Shown one piece after another: positions 30,954-41,560 of a stretch of 64,000 bases of DNA. The position numbers and the translations under genes are program-made. Every line of letters starts with the position of its first letter. The stretch's first letter is position 1. The stretch is from assembly GCA_902623535.1 (NCBI GenBank), contig CACNUA010000004.1, forward strand, positions 23,390 to 87,389, given 5' to 3'. This DNA is from an uncultured SAR86 cluster bacterium. Its GTDB lineage: Bacteria > Pseudomonadota > Gammaproteobacteria > Magnimaribacterales > D2472. A model generated the notes under the pieces. It was not told the origin of the DNA, did no database searches, and worked only from the letters and a program-made list of their open reading frames with translations.

Positions 30954-31775
30954 TAGTTTTTTAAGGTATATCATTATCCCAAACTGAGGGTGATCAAAAT
31001 AGTGGACTTGCTCATTAAACACTCTTCTATCTTCATCAATTATTAGAGTTGCAGAGCTTTTACTAATAACCTCATCTACGGGATATTGTTCAATTGTTTT
31101 TATATCACCTTCGAATAAATTATCTATATCAATACTTATTTTTACATCATTTACATCACCTTCATTTAACAAGGCTGTATAAGCTTTACGCTTAATTTCT
31201 TTTATTCCATTAGCATTCTCTGATAACTCAATTGTCTGACTATCAAGCATACCCAGTACATCTAGGTGCAAGTACCTTTCTTTGTATGTTTTGATGTATA
31301 AATTAAGTTCATTAGCAATAACGTTAACAAATTTTGAACTATTGCTGTCAAAAACGCCCTGAACCCAACTTCCTGAATCAATTAACTCATAATCAGATCT
31401 TCTCTCTATTCTTCGTTTAAAAGTTTCTAATTTAGTGAGAGATTTATTTTCATTAAACCAAAGTTGGGGATTTGGATTAGCTAAAGGTTCCTGAGTTAAA
31501 GTTTCTACCTCTTTTTCCTCATAAATAATTTCACCTATTGAATCCAATGATTCATATTTACTATTAAATGATTCATCTAAATTTCTTATGACTATCTCAT
31601 TAGTATCTTTCTTTAATGAAATTACTGAAGATGGGCTAATTGATAACTCTTTTAGGGTAAAAACTTCATCAGTGGTAAATTGCAAATTCTTAAACACCAC
31701 ATATTCAATAAGGTATTCATCGCTTCTTGCAGAGGTAATAAAGAAAATTGCAAATATAACTTTAAATAAGTGCAT
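30942..31775 (-). CDS. CsiV-like secreted protein
   Basis: Signal peptide-like N-terminus, YLIEYVVFKN, TFKRRIERRSDYELIDSGSWVQ; position directly downstream of mfd. Confidence 0.55.
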   Translation of the reverse strand: MHLFKVIFAIFFITSARSDEYLIEYVVFKNLQFTTDEVFTLKELSISPSSVISLKKDTNEIVIRNLDESFNSKYESLDSIGEIIYEEKEVETLTQEPLANPNPQLWFNENKSLTKLETFKRRIERRSDYELIDSGSWVQGVFDSNSSKFVNVIANELNLYIKTYKERYLHLDVLGMLDSQTIELSENANGIKEIKRKAYTALLNEGDVNDVKISIDIDNLFEGDIKTIEQYPVDEVISKSSATLIIDEDRRVFNEQVHYFDHPQFGIMIYLKKLSGF

Positions 31776-34700
31776 TTATGAAACTTTTGATCTGTTGTCT
31801 CGCATCATTGCTTTTTAATTTTAAATTAATTTTATTTTCAGCATTAAGTTTAAATTCATATAAATTAGAATTCATTAGTTCCATAAATTTTTTAAAATTC
31901 TCATCGCTTATCGGTTTAATAAACTTGAACTGCAAAAAATTATTTCTATTGAGATAGATATTGGAAATACCAATTTCAGTTGCAGTTAACGCAATCTCTG
32001 CATCATATAATAAGTTATTCACTGGATTTGGAAGTTTTCCACATTGATCAACAAGTTCTTTTGAAATCATTTTAATATCTTCCACATTTTTGCATGCAGA
32101 AATTTTTCTGTAGTATTTCAATCTGTCTGTCATTGAGGGAAGGTATTGCTCAGGTATAAGCGACTTATCACCTAGATTGATTTCAAAGTCTATCTTATTT
32201 TTATCATCAATTCCTTTCAATTGATTTATACAATCCTTAAGAATAGATAAATATAGAGTTAATCCAATCTCTTCAATATGACCTGACTGTTTTTCTCCTA
32301 AAAATTGTCCAGCTCCTCTGAGCTCTAAGTCCTCTTGTGCAATAAAATATCCAGCACCAAGAGCTGAGTGCCTAGAGAGTACTTCGAGTCTGTTATCTGC
32401 GTGTTTAGGAATGTATTTATCAGGGATTAAATAATAACAATATGCCTGCTTTGATGATCGACCAACCCGTCCCCGAAGTTGATGTAATTGAGCTAATCCA
32501 AACTTGTGCGCATTATCAACAATAATAGTATTTGCATTTGGTATGTCTAAGCCCATTTCAACAATTGTTGTGCAAATTAAAACATCTAGCTCTCCTGTAC
32601 TAAATGCATTCATTTGTTGTTTTATTTCAGATTTTTTGAGTTGACCATGAGCTATACCAATTCTTATATTAGGCATCAATTGTAATAAATACGCTTTAGT
32701 ACCTTCATGCTGAGATATATCATTTGTAACGTAAAACACTTGTCCGTTTCGAGAAATCTCCCTTTGTATTGAAGATTTAATAGTTTGATTTTCATGAACC
32801 TTGACGAATGTTTTTGTAGATATTCTATTACTCGGTGGAGAATACAGATAAGAAAAATCCTTCAACCCTGAGAAAATATAATTTAGTGTTTTAGGGATTG
32901 GAGTTGCAGAAAGATAAAGTATGTGAATGCCTGTCTGTCTCGATTTTATAAACTCTTTTTGTTTGGTACCAAAACGATGCTCTTCATCTATGACCAATAA
33001 TCCCACACTGCTAAAATCAATGTCGCTGTTAAGGAGTGCATGGGTACCAATAAGAATATCAATTTTCCTATTATTAAAGTTGTAAATAATATTATTTTTT
33101 TCTTTAACTGTTTTATGACGTGACAAACCTTCAATTAGGTATGGAAAATTTTTAAATCGAATTTTAAATGTTTCTAGGTGCTGGCTCACTAGAACTGTAC
33201 TAGGGCATAGAATAATGATTTGTTTTTGATTATAGGCAACTAAATTTGTTGCTCTCATAGCTACTTCTGTCTTTCCAAATCCTACATCACCGCATATTAC
33301 ACGGTTCATTGGTTTAATAAGTTTTAAATCTTTGTATACATCATTGATACAAGTAAGTTGATCTTTGGTTAATTGATATGGAAAAGAATTATTAAAATCA
33401 GCATCAATTTTTAAATCTAATCTCATTGGTATAGAGGTTGAGATTGATCTCTTAGATTCGATATCTAACAATTCAATAGCTAAGTCGTTTACCTTATCTT
33501 TTATCTTTTTTTTCTTATTAACCCATTTCTTTGACGACAATGAATCTAAGGGATGATCGATATTATTTCTTTGAAATTTACTTAATAGATAATGTTGCCG
33601 AGTCGGTATAAATAGTTTCTCATTATCTTGGTAAACAATCTCTAAAAACTCTTCTTCATGATTACTTGTAGTAACATTCTTGAGTCCCTCATATATACCT
33701 ATTCCATATGATTCATGGACAACATAATCACCTTCATTAAAATTAATTGATTCAATTAATGAATCTGACTTAGCTTCATCGGTGACAACCGGTTGTAGGT
33801 AATTAGATGATTGGATATTTTCTATATGCAATAGCAGAGTGCTACCTAATACCTGTGATCTTAAATTATTCTGCTTGGTTAGATAAAAACCTTTATTTTT
33901 AATATCTTCAGCATGATACATTAATTCAATATTGGGAATTATTTTCTTAACTTCGTTTAAAGTTTCATCATTATTAGTTGCTATAAATACTTTCTTAAAG
34001 TTTTTTGCAGATTTTGCATCATGAAGATCTGATATTAATTCAAAGATATTTTTTTGTTCAAGTAATAAATTATTGTCTTTAAGATTTATTTTTTTTGATC
34101 TCTCTAAATATCCCTTAAATGTTTCTAATTTTAAAAAAAGCTTTTCGACTGTAGGTATCGGTCTGTAGAGTTGACTACTTTCGATTATATATCTTTCTTT
34201 TAAATATTTATTGTATTCAATTGCAACTTCTAAAGTATTTGAGAAGCTTATAATTTCAAGATTAGGAATATATTCAATAAAGCTACTTAGCTTCATGTCC
34301 TTAAAGAAGAAAGGAAGATAAACTTCATATCCATCTATTAATATTCCATCTGAAATACTTTTAAATAGATCTATATTTCTTTCATCAATATCAAGAAAAT
34401 ATTCACGCCATTGTGATTTAAATAATCCAATCGAATCTTCATCTAAGGGCAATTCATGTCCAGATGAAAGACTAAAACTATCTATTTCATTTAAAGATAA
34501 TTGTGTATTCACATTGAATTCTCGAATACTTTCTAATTCATCGCCAAAAAAATCTAATCTAATCCCATGCGTTGTGTGAGATGGATTTATATCAATGATC
34601 CCACCTCTAACGGAGTATTCATTAAGTGAATCAACTCTTTCAACTCTTGAGTAGCCTAATTGATTTAAGATGTTTAGTACTTCATTAAAATCTATGTCAG

Positions 34701-35043
34701 AATTGATTGTTAATTCCTGACTGGCTTGAAAAAAATACTTTGGTGGCAATAAAGAAAATAAATTCTGAATTGAGCTTATAAATATGGTGTTTTTTGCTTT
34801 AGTGCAATATTTTAAAAACTTAGATCTTTTGAGAAGAACATTTTTATCAGATGAAAATTGATCAAATGGTAAGATCTCTCTATCAGGGAAATATTGAACA
34901 TCGTGCTTAGTAAAAAAACTTAATTCCTTTGAAAGCATATTGGCTTCATAGGGTGAAGAAGCAAGAATTAGATAATTTTTAGCGTCAGATGAAACGTAAT
35001 CTTTAATATCGCTTATATATGACGTAGGAATGGAGAAATTCAT
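31762..35043 (-). CDS. mfd: Transcription-repair coupling factor
   Basis: CGDVGFGKTEVAMRA, DEEHRFGTKQKE, LSATPIPKTL, QLRGRVGRSSKQAYCYYL; CarD/RID domain FNEGDYVVHESYGIGIYEGL. Confidence 0.96.
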   Translation of the reverse strand: MNFSIPTSYISDIKDYVSSDAKNYLILASSPYEANMLSKELSFFTKHDVQYFPDREILPFDQFSSDKNVLLKRSKFLKYCTKAKNTIFISSIQNLFSLLPPKYFFQASQELTINSDIDFNEVLNILNQLGYSRVERVDSLNEYSVRGGIIDINPSHTTHGIRLDFFGDELESIREFNVNTQLSLNEIDSFSLSSGHELPLDEDSIGLFKSQWREYFLDIDERNIDLFKSISDGILIDGYEVYLPFFFKDMKLSSFIEYIPNLEIISFSNTLEVAIEYNKYLKERYIIESSQLYRPIPTVEKLFLKLETFKGYLERSKKINLKDNNLLLEQKNIFELISDLHDAKSAKNFKKVFIATNNDETLNEVKKIIPNIELMYHAEDIKNKGFYLTKQNNLRSQVLGSTLLLHIENIQSSNYLQPVVTDEAKSDSLIESINFNEGDYVVHESYGIGIYEGLKNVTTSNHEEEFLEIVYQDNEKLFIPTRQHYLLSKFQRNNIDHPLDSLSSKKWVNKKKKIKDKVNDLAIELLDIESKRSISTSIPMRLDLKIDADFNNSFPYQLTKDQLTCINDVYKDLKLIKPMNRVICGDVGFGKTEVAMRATNLVAYNQKQIIILCPSTVLVSQHLETFKIRFKNFPYLIEGLSRHKTVKEKNNIIYNFNNRKIDILIGTHALLNSDIDFSSVGLLVIDEEHRFGTKQKEFIKSRQTGIHILYLSATPIPKTLNYIFSGLKDFSYLYSPPSNRISTKTFVKVHENQTIKSSIQREISRNGQVFYVTNDISQHEGTKAYLLQLMPNIRIGIAHGQLKKSEIKQQMNAFSTGELDVLICTTIVEMGLDIPNANTIIVDNAHKFGLAQLHQLRGRVGRSSKQAYCYYLIPDKYIPKHADNRLEVLSRHSALGAGYFIAQEDLELRGAGQFLGEKQSGHIEEIGLTLYLSILKDCINQLKGIDDKNKIDFEINLGDKSLIPEQYLPSMTDRLKYYRKISACKNVEDIKMISKELVDQCGKLPNPVNNLLYDAEIALTATEIGISNIYLNRNNFLQFKFIKPISDENFKKFMELMNSNLYEFKLNAENKINLKLKSNDARQQIKSFINALI

Positions 35044-35181
35044 CGAAGAAGTATAGATTGTTTTATAAACCTAGTTAACAATCATTTATCACTAAAAATT
35101 ATACTTTTGATGAATATTCAAATAAAATATCGGCACATTTAATGTCATAAAATCTAAATCATTTAATTAAAGGAAATACTA

Positions 35182-36357
35182 ATGGATATAAATTTTTCAG
35201 ATGCAGATAATCATTTCAGACAAGAAGTTAAAGATTATCTTGAAAACAAGTACCCCAAGCATGTAAAAGAAAAACAAAATAATGGTGAGCAATTAACCAA
35301 GCAGGACATGATTGATTACCATAAATCTCTCTATGAACAAGGATGGGCTGGATATAACTGGCCTGTTGAGTACGGAGGTACCGGTTGGTCGCCCACGCAA
35401 ATCTATATCTTTCAAGAGGAATTAGGTTATGCAAACACACCAACAATCCTGCCTTTTGGATTAAATATGGTAGGGCCTGTGATCTATACATTTGGCAACG
35501 AAGAACAAAAGAAGAGATTTTTACCAGACATTCTTGAATTTAATACATGGTGGTGCCAAGGATACTCTGAGCCAGGCTCTGGATCAGATTTGGCATCTCT
35601 AAAAACAAAGGCTGTTAGAGATGGCGATCATTACATAGTTAATGGTTCCAAAACTTGGACTACTTTAGCTCAAAATGCTGATTGGATTTTTTGCTTGGTA
35701 AGAACTGAGACTACACAAAAGAAGCAAGAGGGTATCTCATTTCTTCTTATAGATATGAAGACTGAAGGAATTGAGGTCAAACCCATCATTACCATCGATG
35801 GTGATCACGAAGTTAATTCAGTATTTTTTACCGATGTAAAAGTTCCAGTAGAGAATTTAATTGGCGAAGAGGGTAAGGGCTGGACTTATGCAAAATTTCT
35901 TCTAGCCCATGAAAGATTTGGTATTGCTGGCGTTCCAAATCAAAAATATTCTCTAAAGCTATTGAAAGATAGAACAAAAGACTTTGCTGATGATGATTTA
36001 AAAAAGAAAATTGCTGATTATGAAATTGAGCTTTCAGCACTTGAATTTACAGAATTAAGAACTCTAGCTGCACTTGCAAACGGTGGTCATCCTGGAGCAG
36101 AATCATCTATTATTAAAATTAAAGGTACAGAGCTTCAACAAAGACTTACAGAAATGTATGTTGAGGCTGCCGGTCAATACATTCTTCCTTACGAGGGACC
36201 AGAAGGATTTAATTCAAATAATACACCTGCCTCTAATGTATCTGATTTTAGTTCTCAGGCTGTCTCAAGATATTTGAACTTTAGAAAAACCTCAATCTAT
36301 GGTGGATCTAATGAAATACAAAAAAATATTATCGCTAAAGCAATCTTAGGAGTATAA
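35182..36357 (+). CDS. Acyl-CoA dehydrogenase, long subunit with catalytic-type Glu (alpha-like)
   Basis: GYSEPGSGSDLASLKTKAV, LLAHERFGIAGVP, IYGGSNEIQKNIIAKAILG. Confidence 0.9.
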   Translation: MDINFSDADNHFRQEVKDYLENKYPKHVKEKQNNGEQLTKQDMIDYHKSLYEQGWAGYNWPVEYGGTGWSPTQIYIFQEELGYANTPTILPFGLNMVGPVIYTFGNEEQKKRFLPDILEFNTWWCQGYSEPGSGSDLASLKTKAVRDGDHYIVNGSKTWTTLAQNADWIFCLVRTETTQKKQEGISFLLIDMKTEGIEVKPIITIDGDHEVNSVFFTDVKVPVENLIGEEGKGWTYAKFLLAHERFGIAGVPNQKYSLKLLKDRTKDFADDDLKKKIADYEIELSALEFTELRTLAALANGGHPGAESSIIKIKGTELQQRLTEMYVEAAGQYILPYEGPEGFNSNNTPASNVSDFSSQAVSRYLNFRKTSIYGGSNEIQKNIIAKAILGV

Positions 36358-36360
36358 ATA

Positions 36361-37455
36361 ATGAATTTAAGCTATTCAGATGAGCAAAATATGCTCCGAG
36401 AACAAGTTTTAAAATTTTGTGAGTCAGACTATACATTCGATGTTAGGGAAAAAATTGTTGAATCGAATTATGGTCATAATCCAGAAACATGGAAACAATT
36501 TGCAGACCTTGGATGGTTGGCAGTGCCTTTCAGTGAGGAGAATGGTGGTTTTAATTTTGGTCCAATTGAGCTAGCAGTTATTTTTGAAGAATTTGGTAAA
36601 GCATTAGTAGCTGAACCATACCTCGCAAATGTTGTTATGAGTGGATCAGTGCTTGAATCATCAAGTAATGATCTGGCAAAACAGACTATAACTAGGATCA
36701 TTGATGGTACAGTACAAGTCAGTGTTGCATTCTCAGAAGCAAATAATGGTTATAAATTTCATGATATTGAAACATCAGTTGATGATGGAAAGCTTAATGG
36801 AGTGAAAACTGTAGTATTGAATGCTAGCTTTGCAAATTCATTTCTTGTTTATGCAAGAAATAATGGCAACCCTGTAATTTATTTAGTAGATGCAAAAGCA
36901 GCAGGTGTTAGCGTCAATTCGTTTAGCACAGTTGATGGTCAAAATTGTGGTGATGTTACATTTGAAAATGTGGATGTTGATGAATCCTTAATCATTAGTA
37001 ATGAGAATGATGCAACACAAACAATTAATGTAATGCTTGATTTAGCAAACTTATGCTTATGTGCTGAAGCTGTTGGAGGAATGACTGCTTCATATCTAAA
37101 GACTGTTCAATACACAAAGGAAAGAGAGCAATTTGGCCAGCCAATATCTAATTTTCAAGTTTTGCAGCACAGAATGGTAGATATGTTTATTGAAGCTGAG
37201 GTATCAAAATCACTTCTCTTTAAAGCAATGCTTCAATTGGATGGAAAGGACGACGAAGCTAGTAAGACCATATCAGGACTTAAAGCACAAATTGGTAAGT
37301 CAAGTCGTCAAGTAGGTCAGACTGCTGTTCAATTGCATGGTGGTATGGGTGTTAGTGATGAAATGTCAATTGGCCATTACCTCAAGAGATTTACTGTTAT
37401 AGATGCATTATTTGGAAATCGAAACTATCATCTAAATAATTTTAGTAATTTATAA
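36361..37455 (+). CDS. Acyl-CoA dehydrogenase family protein, short subunit without recognisable catalytic Glu (beta-like)
   Basis: TKEREQFGQPISNFQVLQHRMVDMFIEAE, AVQLHGGMGVSDEMSIGHYLKR; MLDLANLCLC where the alpha partner has HER. Confidence 0.88.
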   Translation: MNLSYSDEQNMLREQVLKFCESDYTFDVREKIVESNYGHNPETWKQFADLGWLAVPFSEENGGFNFGPIELAVIFEEFGKALVAEPYLANVVMSGSVLESSSNDLAKQTITRIIDGTVQVSVAFSEANNGYKFHDIETSVDDGKLNGVKTVVLNASFANSFLVYARNNGNPVIYLVDAKAAGVSVNSFSTVDGQNCGDVTFENVDVDESLIISNENDATQTINVMLDLANLCLCAEAVGGMTASYLKTVQYTKEREQFGQPISNFQVLQHRMVDMFIEAEVSKSLLFKAMLQLDGKDDEASKTISGLKAQIGKSSRQVGQTAVQLHGGMGVSDEMSIGHYLKRFTVIDALFGNRNYHLNNFSNL

Positions 37456-37463
37456 AAGTTTCA

Positions 37464-38960
37464 GTGAAAGACCTTACTCAAAATCCAGATCTCAGAAAAA
37501 GGGAGAAACCTGATGACTATTTTGGTGATTGGAAATGGAGAGAAGGTCTATCTGACTTAATGATACCTATAATTGGTAATCTCTACAGAAATGGTATTAA
37601 CATACTGATATACGGTCAATCATTAGTAAATAATTCATCAAGTGAGATTCTTAAAGCTCATAGATTTGCTCGCCAAGTTGATAATAACGAGCTAAGTGAA
37701 CTTGAAACATTTCCTATTCTTCAAAGATTGGTAACTTTAAATCTTGCTGATTGTGAAATTGATATTGGTGAACTAACGCTTAGATGTCCATTTTTTAATG
37801 AATTAAGAGATAATCCTATAGAAAAAATTGATGAGTATCTAAACAGTGAATTGAAGTGTGTTATTGATGTTGAATCCAAAAGACCTGAGTCATCTAAAGA
37901 TATTGTCTTATATGGTTTTGGCAGGATAGGAAGGTTGATGGCAAGGCTTCTAGTTGAGACAACCGGTCCAGGCAATTATTTTAGGCTTAGAGCAGTTGTT
38001 GTCAGAAAAGGGGCTAGTGATGACGATTTACTTAAAAGAGCTTCATTGCTCAGACGTGATTCAGTCCATGGAAAATTTTCTGGGACAATAAGAGTTGATG
38101 CTGATAGTGATACATTGATTGTCAACGGTAACCCAATAAAGTTTATATATGCTAATGGTCCTGAATCCTTTAAATATTCTGATTTTGATATTGATAGACC
38201 AATCGTTATTGATAATACAGGAGTATGGAGAGATAAAGCAGCTTTATCAAAACATCTTGAAACTGGTGCTGAAAAAGTAGTTCTAACTGCACCTGCAAGA
38301 GGAGATATTAAAAATATCGTTTTTGGTGTCAATGAAGAGATACTTGATGAAAATGACCAAATTATTTCTGCAGCATCATGTACCACTAATGCAATAGTTC
38401 CTATTTTAAAAATCATGAATGATAAATATCAAATCAATTCAGGACACATTGAGACAGTGCATTCATATACAAATGATCAAAATTTAATTGATAATTACCA
38501 TAAAGGTGATCGAAGAGGCAGGAGTGCGGCGTTGAATATGGTGATTACATCAACCGGCGCAGTTAAAGCTGTTGCTAAAGCCATTCCTGAGTTAGCAAAC
38601 AAGTTAACTGGCAATGCTATAAGAGTTCCAACACCAAATGTAAGCCTCGCTGTTCTTGTGCTCAATCTAAATGAAGAAGTAGAAAAGTCTGAGCTAAATA
38701 CTTTTTTAAGAGATTCTGCATTCCGATCTGAATACAGAAAAATTCTTGGCTTTGTTAACTCATCAGAAATTGTTTCAACGGATTTTTACTCAAGTGAGTT
38801 TGCCTCCGTAATTGATGCGCAGGCAACCATTGCAGATGGTAAAAAAGTAACTCTATATTGTTGGTATGACAATGAGTATGGATACTCTAAACAAGTACTT
38901 AATTTAACACGAAAAATAGCACATATTGAGTTACCCATTTTACCACTAGCAATTAACTAA
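37464..38960 (+). CDS. gap: Glyceraldehyde-3-phosphate dehydrogenase, long (about 480-500 aa) form
   Basis: YGFGRIGRLMARLL, SAASCTTNAIVPILKIM active-site Cys, WYDNEYGYSKQVL; extra N-terminal about 140 aa. Confidence 0.92.
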   Translation: MKDLTQNPDLRKREKPDDYFGDWKWREGLSDLMIPIIGNLYRNGINILIYGQSLVNNSSSEILKAHRFARQVDNNELSELETFPILQRLVTLNLADCEIDIGELTLRCPFFNELRDNPIEKIDEYLNSELKCVIDVESKRPESSKDIVLYGFGRIGRLMARLLVETTGPGNYFRLRAVVVRKGASDDDLLKRASLLRRDSVHGKFSGTIRVDADSDTLIVNGNPIKFIYANGPESFKYSDFDIDRPIVIDNTGVWRDKAALSKHLETGAEKVVLTAPARGDIKNIVFGVNEEILDENDQIISAASCTTNAIVPILKIMNDKYQINSGHIETVHSYTNDQNLIDNYHKGDRRGRSAALNMVITSTGAVKAVAKAIPELANKLTGNAIRVPTPNVSLAVLVLNLNEEVEKSELNTFLRDSAFRSEYRKILGFVNSSEIVSTDFYSSEFASVIDAQATIADGKKVTLYCWYDNEYGYSKQVLNLTRKIAHIELPILPLAIN

Positions 38961-39020
38961 TTTCCCTAGAATCTAAAGGGTTTTAGAATTATAATTGCAA
39001 CGTCTTTTTTACTGTATACA

Positions 39021-40328
39021 GTGATTAAAATTGCACAAGGATTAGATATACCAATTTCAGGAATGCCATCAAATGAGGTAGAAAATTCTGCCGTCCGGTC
39101 GGTAGGTGTTCTTGCGTCCGATTATCCAGGTTTGAAACCAACCATGTTGGTAAATATTGGCGATGAAGTTAGTGCTGGAGATAAGCTTTTTGAAAACAAA
39201 AAAAATCCTGGATCTTTTATAACTGCACCAGGATCTGGAACAATATCTGAAATTAATCGCGGAGAAAAAAGAAAGTTTCTAAGTATATCTATTGATTTAG
39301 ATGATTCGATAAATCCATTACAATTTGATACATCGGATCCAATTAATTGCTTAGAAGAAAGTGGTTATTTTGCTTTCTTTAAAACAAGGCCTTTTAATAG
39401 AGTTCCTTCAATAGGTTCAAAACCTACTGCTATATTTGTTAATGCATGCGATACCAATCCATTAGCTGTAAGTCCAAGTTCTATCATTAAGCATGAACAA
39501 ACTAATTTTGATAAGGGTTTATGTGTAATATCAAATATTTTCGATCCTGAAATACCAGTTTTTTGTTCTTATTGTGATGAGAAACCATCACCAATTTCTA
39601 ATATCAATTATAGAGAATTTAAAGGTAAGCATCCTGCTGGACTAGTAGGCACCCAAGTTCATTTTACTTTGCCTGTTAGTTTGAAACGTCAAGTATGGAC
39701 AATTGGATATCAAGAAGTAATTGCTATTGGTCATCTCTTTACAACAGGTAACATTAAACTTGATAAATATGTCTCACTTGGTGGTGAAGGTGTGTATGAG
39801 CCAAAGATTCTTAAAACTAATGCTGGTGCAAATATTGACCAATTAACAGCCGGCAAGATTAAAAATAATACAAGAGTAATTGCAGGATCCGTTTTAAATG
39901 GTATTCATGCTAAAGATGTAATGAGTTATCTTGGGGCTTTTGATAATCAAATATCTGTCCTTCCAGATGAAGCCAATGATATTTTATTTAACTGGGTAAT
40001 GCCGGGGTCGAAACTTCATTCTCAAATGGGTGCATTTTTATCATCATGGATTAAACCCAAGAAATTTATATTTAATACATCAATAAATGGAGGTAATAGG
40101 GCAATAGTTCCGCTGCCACCCTATGAAGAAGTAATGCCTCTTAATATATTGGCTACACAACTTCTTAAAGCCTTGGTAACAAAGGATATTGAACTTGGCG
40201 TAAAGCTAGGAGTTCTTGAGCTTGCACCTGAAGATTTAGCCTTATCAAGTTACGTATGCCCAAGTAAATACGATTACCAAACAATTCTTCAAGAAAATTT
40301 AGATCTCATATATGAGGAAATGGCATGA
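39021..40328 (+). CDS. nqrA: Na+-translocating NADH:quinone reductase subunit A
   Basis: MIKIAQGLDIPISG; GTG start; first gene of a complete nqr operon. Confidence 0.94.
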   Translation: MIKIAQGLDIPISGMPSNEVENSAVRSVGVLASDYPGLKPTMLVNIGDEVSAGDKLFENKKNPGSFITAPGSGTISEINRGEKRKFLSISIDLDDSINPLQFDTSDPINCLEESGYFAFFKTRPFNRVPSIGSKPTAIFVNACDTNPLAVSPSSIIKHEQTNFDKGLCVISNIFDPEIPVFCSYCDEKPSPISNINYREFKGKHPAGLVGTQVHFTLPVSLKRQVWTIGYQEVIAIGHLFTTGNIKLDKYVSLGGEGVYEPKILKTNAGANIDQLTAGKIKNNTRVIAGSVLNGIHAKDVMSYLGAFDNQISVLPDEANDILFNWVMPGSKLHSQMGAFLSSWIKPKKFIFNTSINGGNRAIVPLPPYEEVMPLNILATQLLKALVTKDIELGVKLGVLELAPEDLALSSYVCPSKYDYQTILQENLDLIYEEMA

Positions 40329-41560
40329 AGTTACCAATTCTTAGAAACTTTATTGATAGCCAGAAACCTTTATTCGTTGGTCAAGGAAAGTATTCGAAAT
40401 GGTTCCCAATTTTTGATGCTATTGAAAATTTTATTTTCTCAACTAAATCTAAAACAGCAAATCCAATACATGTAAGGGACTCGATTGATATTCAGAGGGT
40501 TATGGTGATAGTGTGGCTATCAACATTCCCAGTGATGTTTTTTGGCATGTACAACATTGGAGATTATGGACTTAGTTACCTTAATACAATTGGGGCAACT
40601 AATACTGGTGATTGGCATCATCTATTAATATCAATTGTAGGTTATGAAAATCCAACAGTTTTCTCGAAGTTTTGGTTTGGAGCAGTATATTTTGTTCCTA
40701 TATATTTTGTTGCTTTTACAGTCGGGATATTTTGGGAAATAGTTTTTGCTGTCATTAGAAAACATGAAATCAATGAAGGTTTATTTGTTTCATCAGTTCT
40801 ATTTGCTCTCACATGTCCGCCAGATTTACCATTATGGCAAGCAGCTCTGGGTATGACTTTTGGAATCGTTATTGGAAAAGAAATATTTGGTGGAACAGGT
40901 AAAAACTTTCTTAATCCCGCTCTAACCGGTAGAGCATTTCTTTATTTTGCTTACCCAAGCCAAATTTCTGGAGACAGAGTTTGGATAGCTGGTCTGTCTG
41001 ATCAAAACATTGTTCCTGAGGGTTATAGTGGAGCTACACCCTTGGCTTATGCAGCTGAATCAGGGGCCAATGGTCTTGAAGCTAACTTTAGTTGGTCTGA
41101 TGCTTTTTTTGGCTTTATACCTGGATCCGTTGGTGAAACCTCAGTGTTACTAATTGCTGTTTCGGCAATTATTTTATTGATGACAAGAGTTGCTTCATAT
41201 CGAATTATATTAGGAACATTAATTGGAATGATTTTAATGACAAGCATCCTCAATATCGTTGGATCTGACACTAATCCAATGTTTAACGTTCCTTGGTATT
41301 GGCATTTAGTGATAGGTAGTTTTGCATTTGGTTTAGTTTTTATGGCAACAGAACCTGTTTCGGGTTCAGGCACGAATGTAGGTAGGTGGATTTATGGTGG
41401 TGTGATTGGTGTGACTGTTATTTTAATTAGGGTAATTAATCCTGCTTTTCCTGAAGGAATGATGCTTGCAATTTTATTTGCTAATCTACTAGCGCCGGTG
41501 ATTGATCATCTTGTTGTAAATACCAACATAAAAAAACGTGAAAGAGCATTAGCATCATGA
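40325..41560 (+). CDS. nqrB: Na+-NQR subunit B
   Basis: RVMVIVWLSTFPVMFFGMYNIG, GYSGATPLA flavinylation motif. Confidence 0.95.
   Translation: MKLPILRNFIDSQKPLFVGQGKYSKWFPIFDAIENFIFSTKSKTANPIHVRDSIDIQRVMVIVWLSTFPVMFFGMYNIGDYGLSYLNTIGATNTGDWHHLLISIVGYENPTVFSKFWFGAVYFVPIYFVAFTVGIFWEIVFAVIRKHEINEGLFVSSVLFALTCPPDLPLWQAALGMTFGIVIGKEIFGGTGKNFLNPALTGRAFLYFAYPSQISGDRVWIAGLSDQNIVPEGYSGATPLAYAAESGANGLEANFSWSDAFFGFIPGSVGETSVLLIAVSAIILLMTRVASYRIILGTLIGMILMTSILNIVGSDTNPMFNVPWYWHLVIGSFAFGLVFMATEPVSGSGTNVGRWIYGGVIGVTVILIRVINPAFPEGMMLAILFANLLAPVIDHLVVNTNIKKRERALAS

Noticed and set aside
37976-38416. 146-aa antisense ORF inside gap (also 37721-37975)
   Set aside because: Opposite strand of the conserved GAPDH catalytic region; low-complexity Ser/Leu-rich composition typical of antisense frames.
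38961-38985. CCCTAGAATCTAAAGGGTTTT as a Rho-independent terminator after gap
   Set aside because: Only a 4-bp GC stem with mismatches and a 4-T tract; too weak to call.
39011-39022. ACTGTATACAGT as a LexA/SOS box
   Set aside because: The half sites match CTGT/ACAG, but the gammaproteobacterial LexA box needs CTGT-N8-ACAG; here the spacing is N2. Kept only as a generic palindrome.
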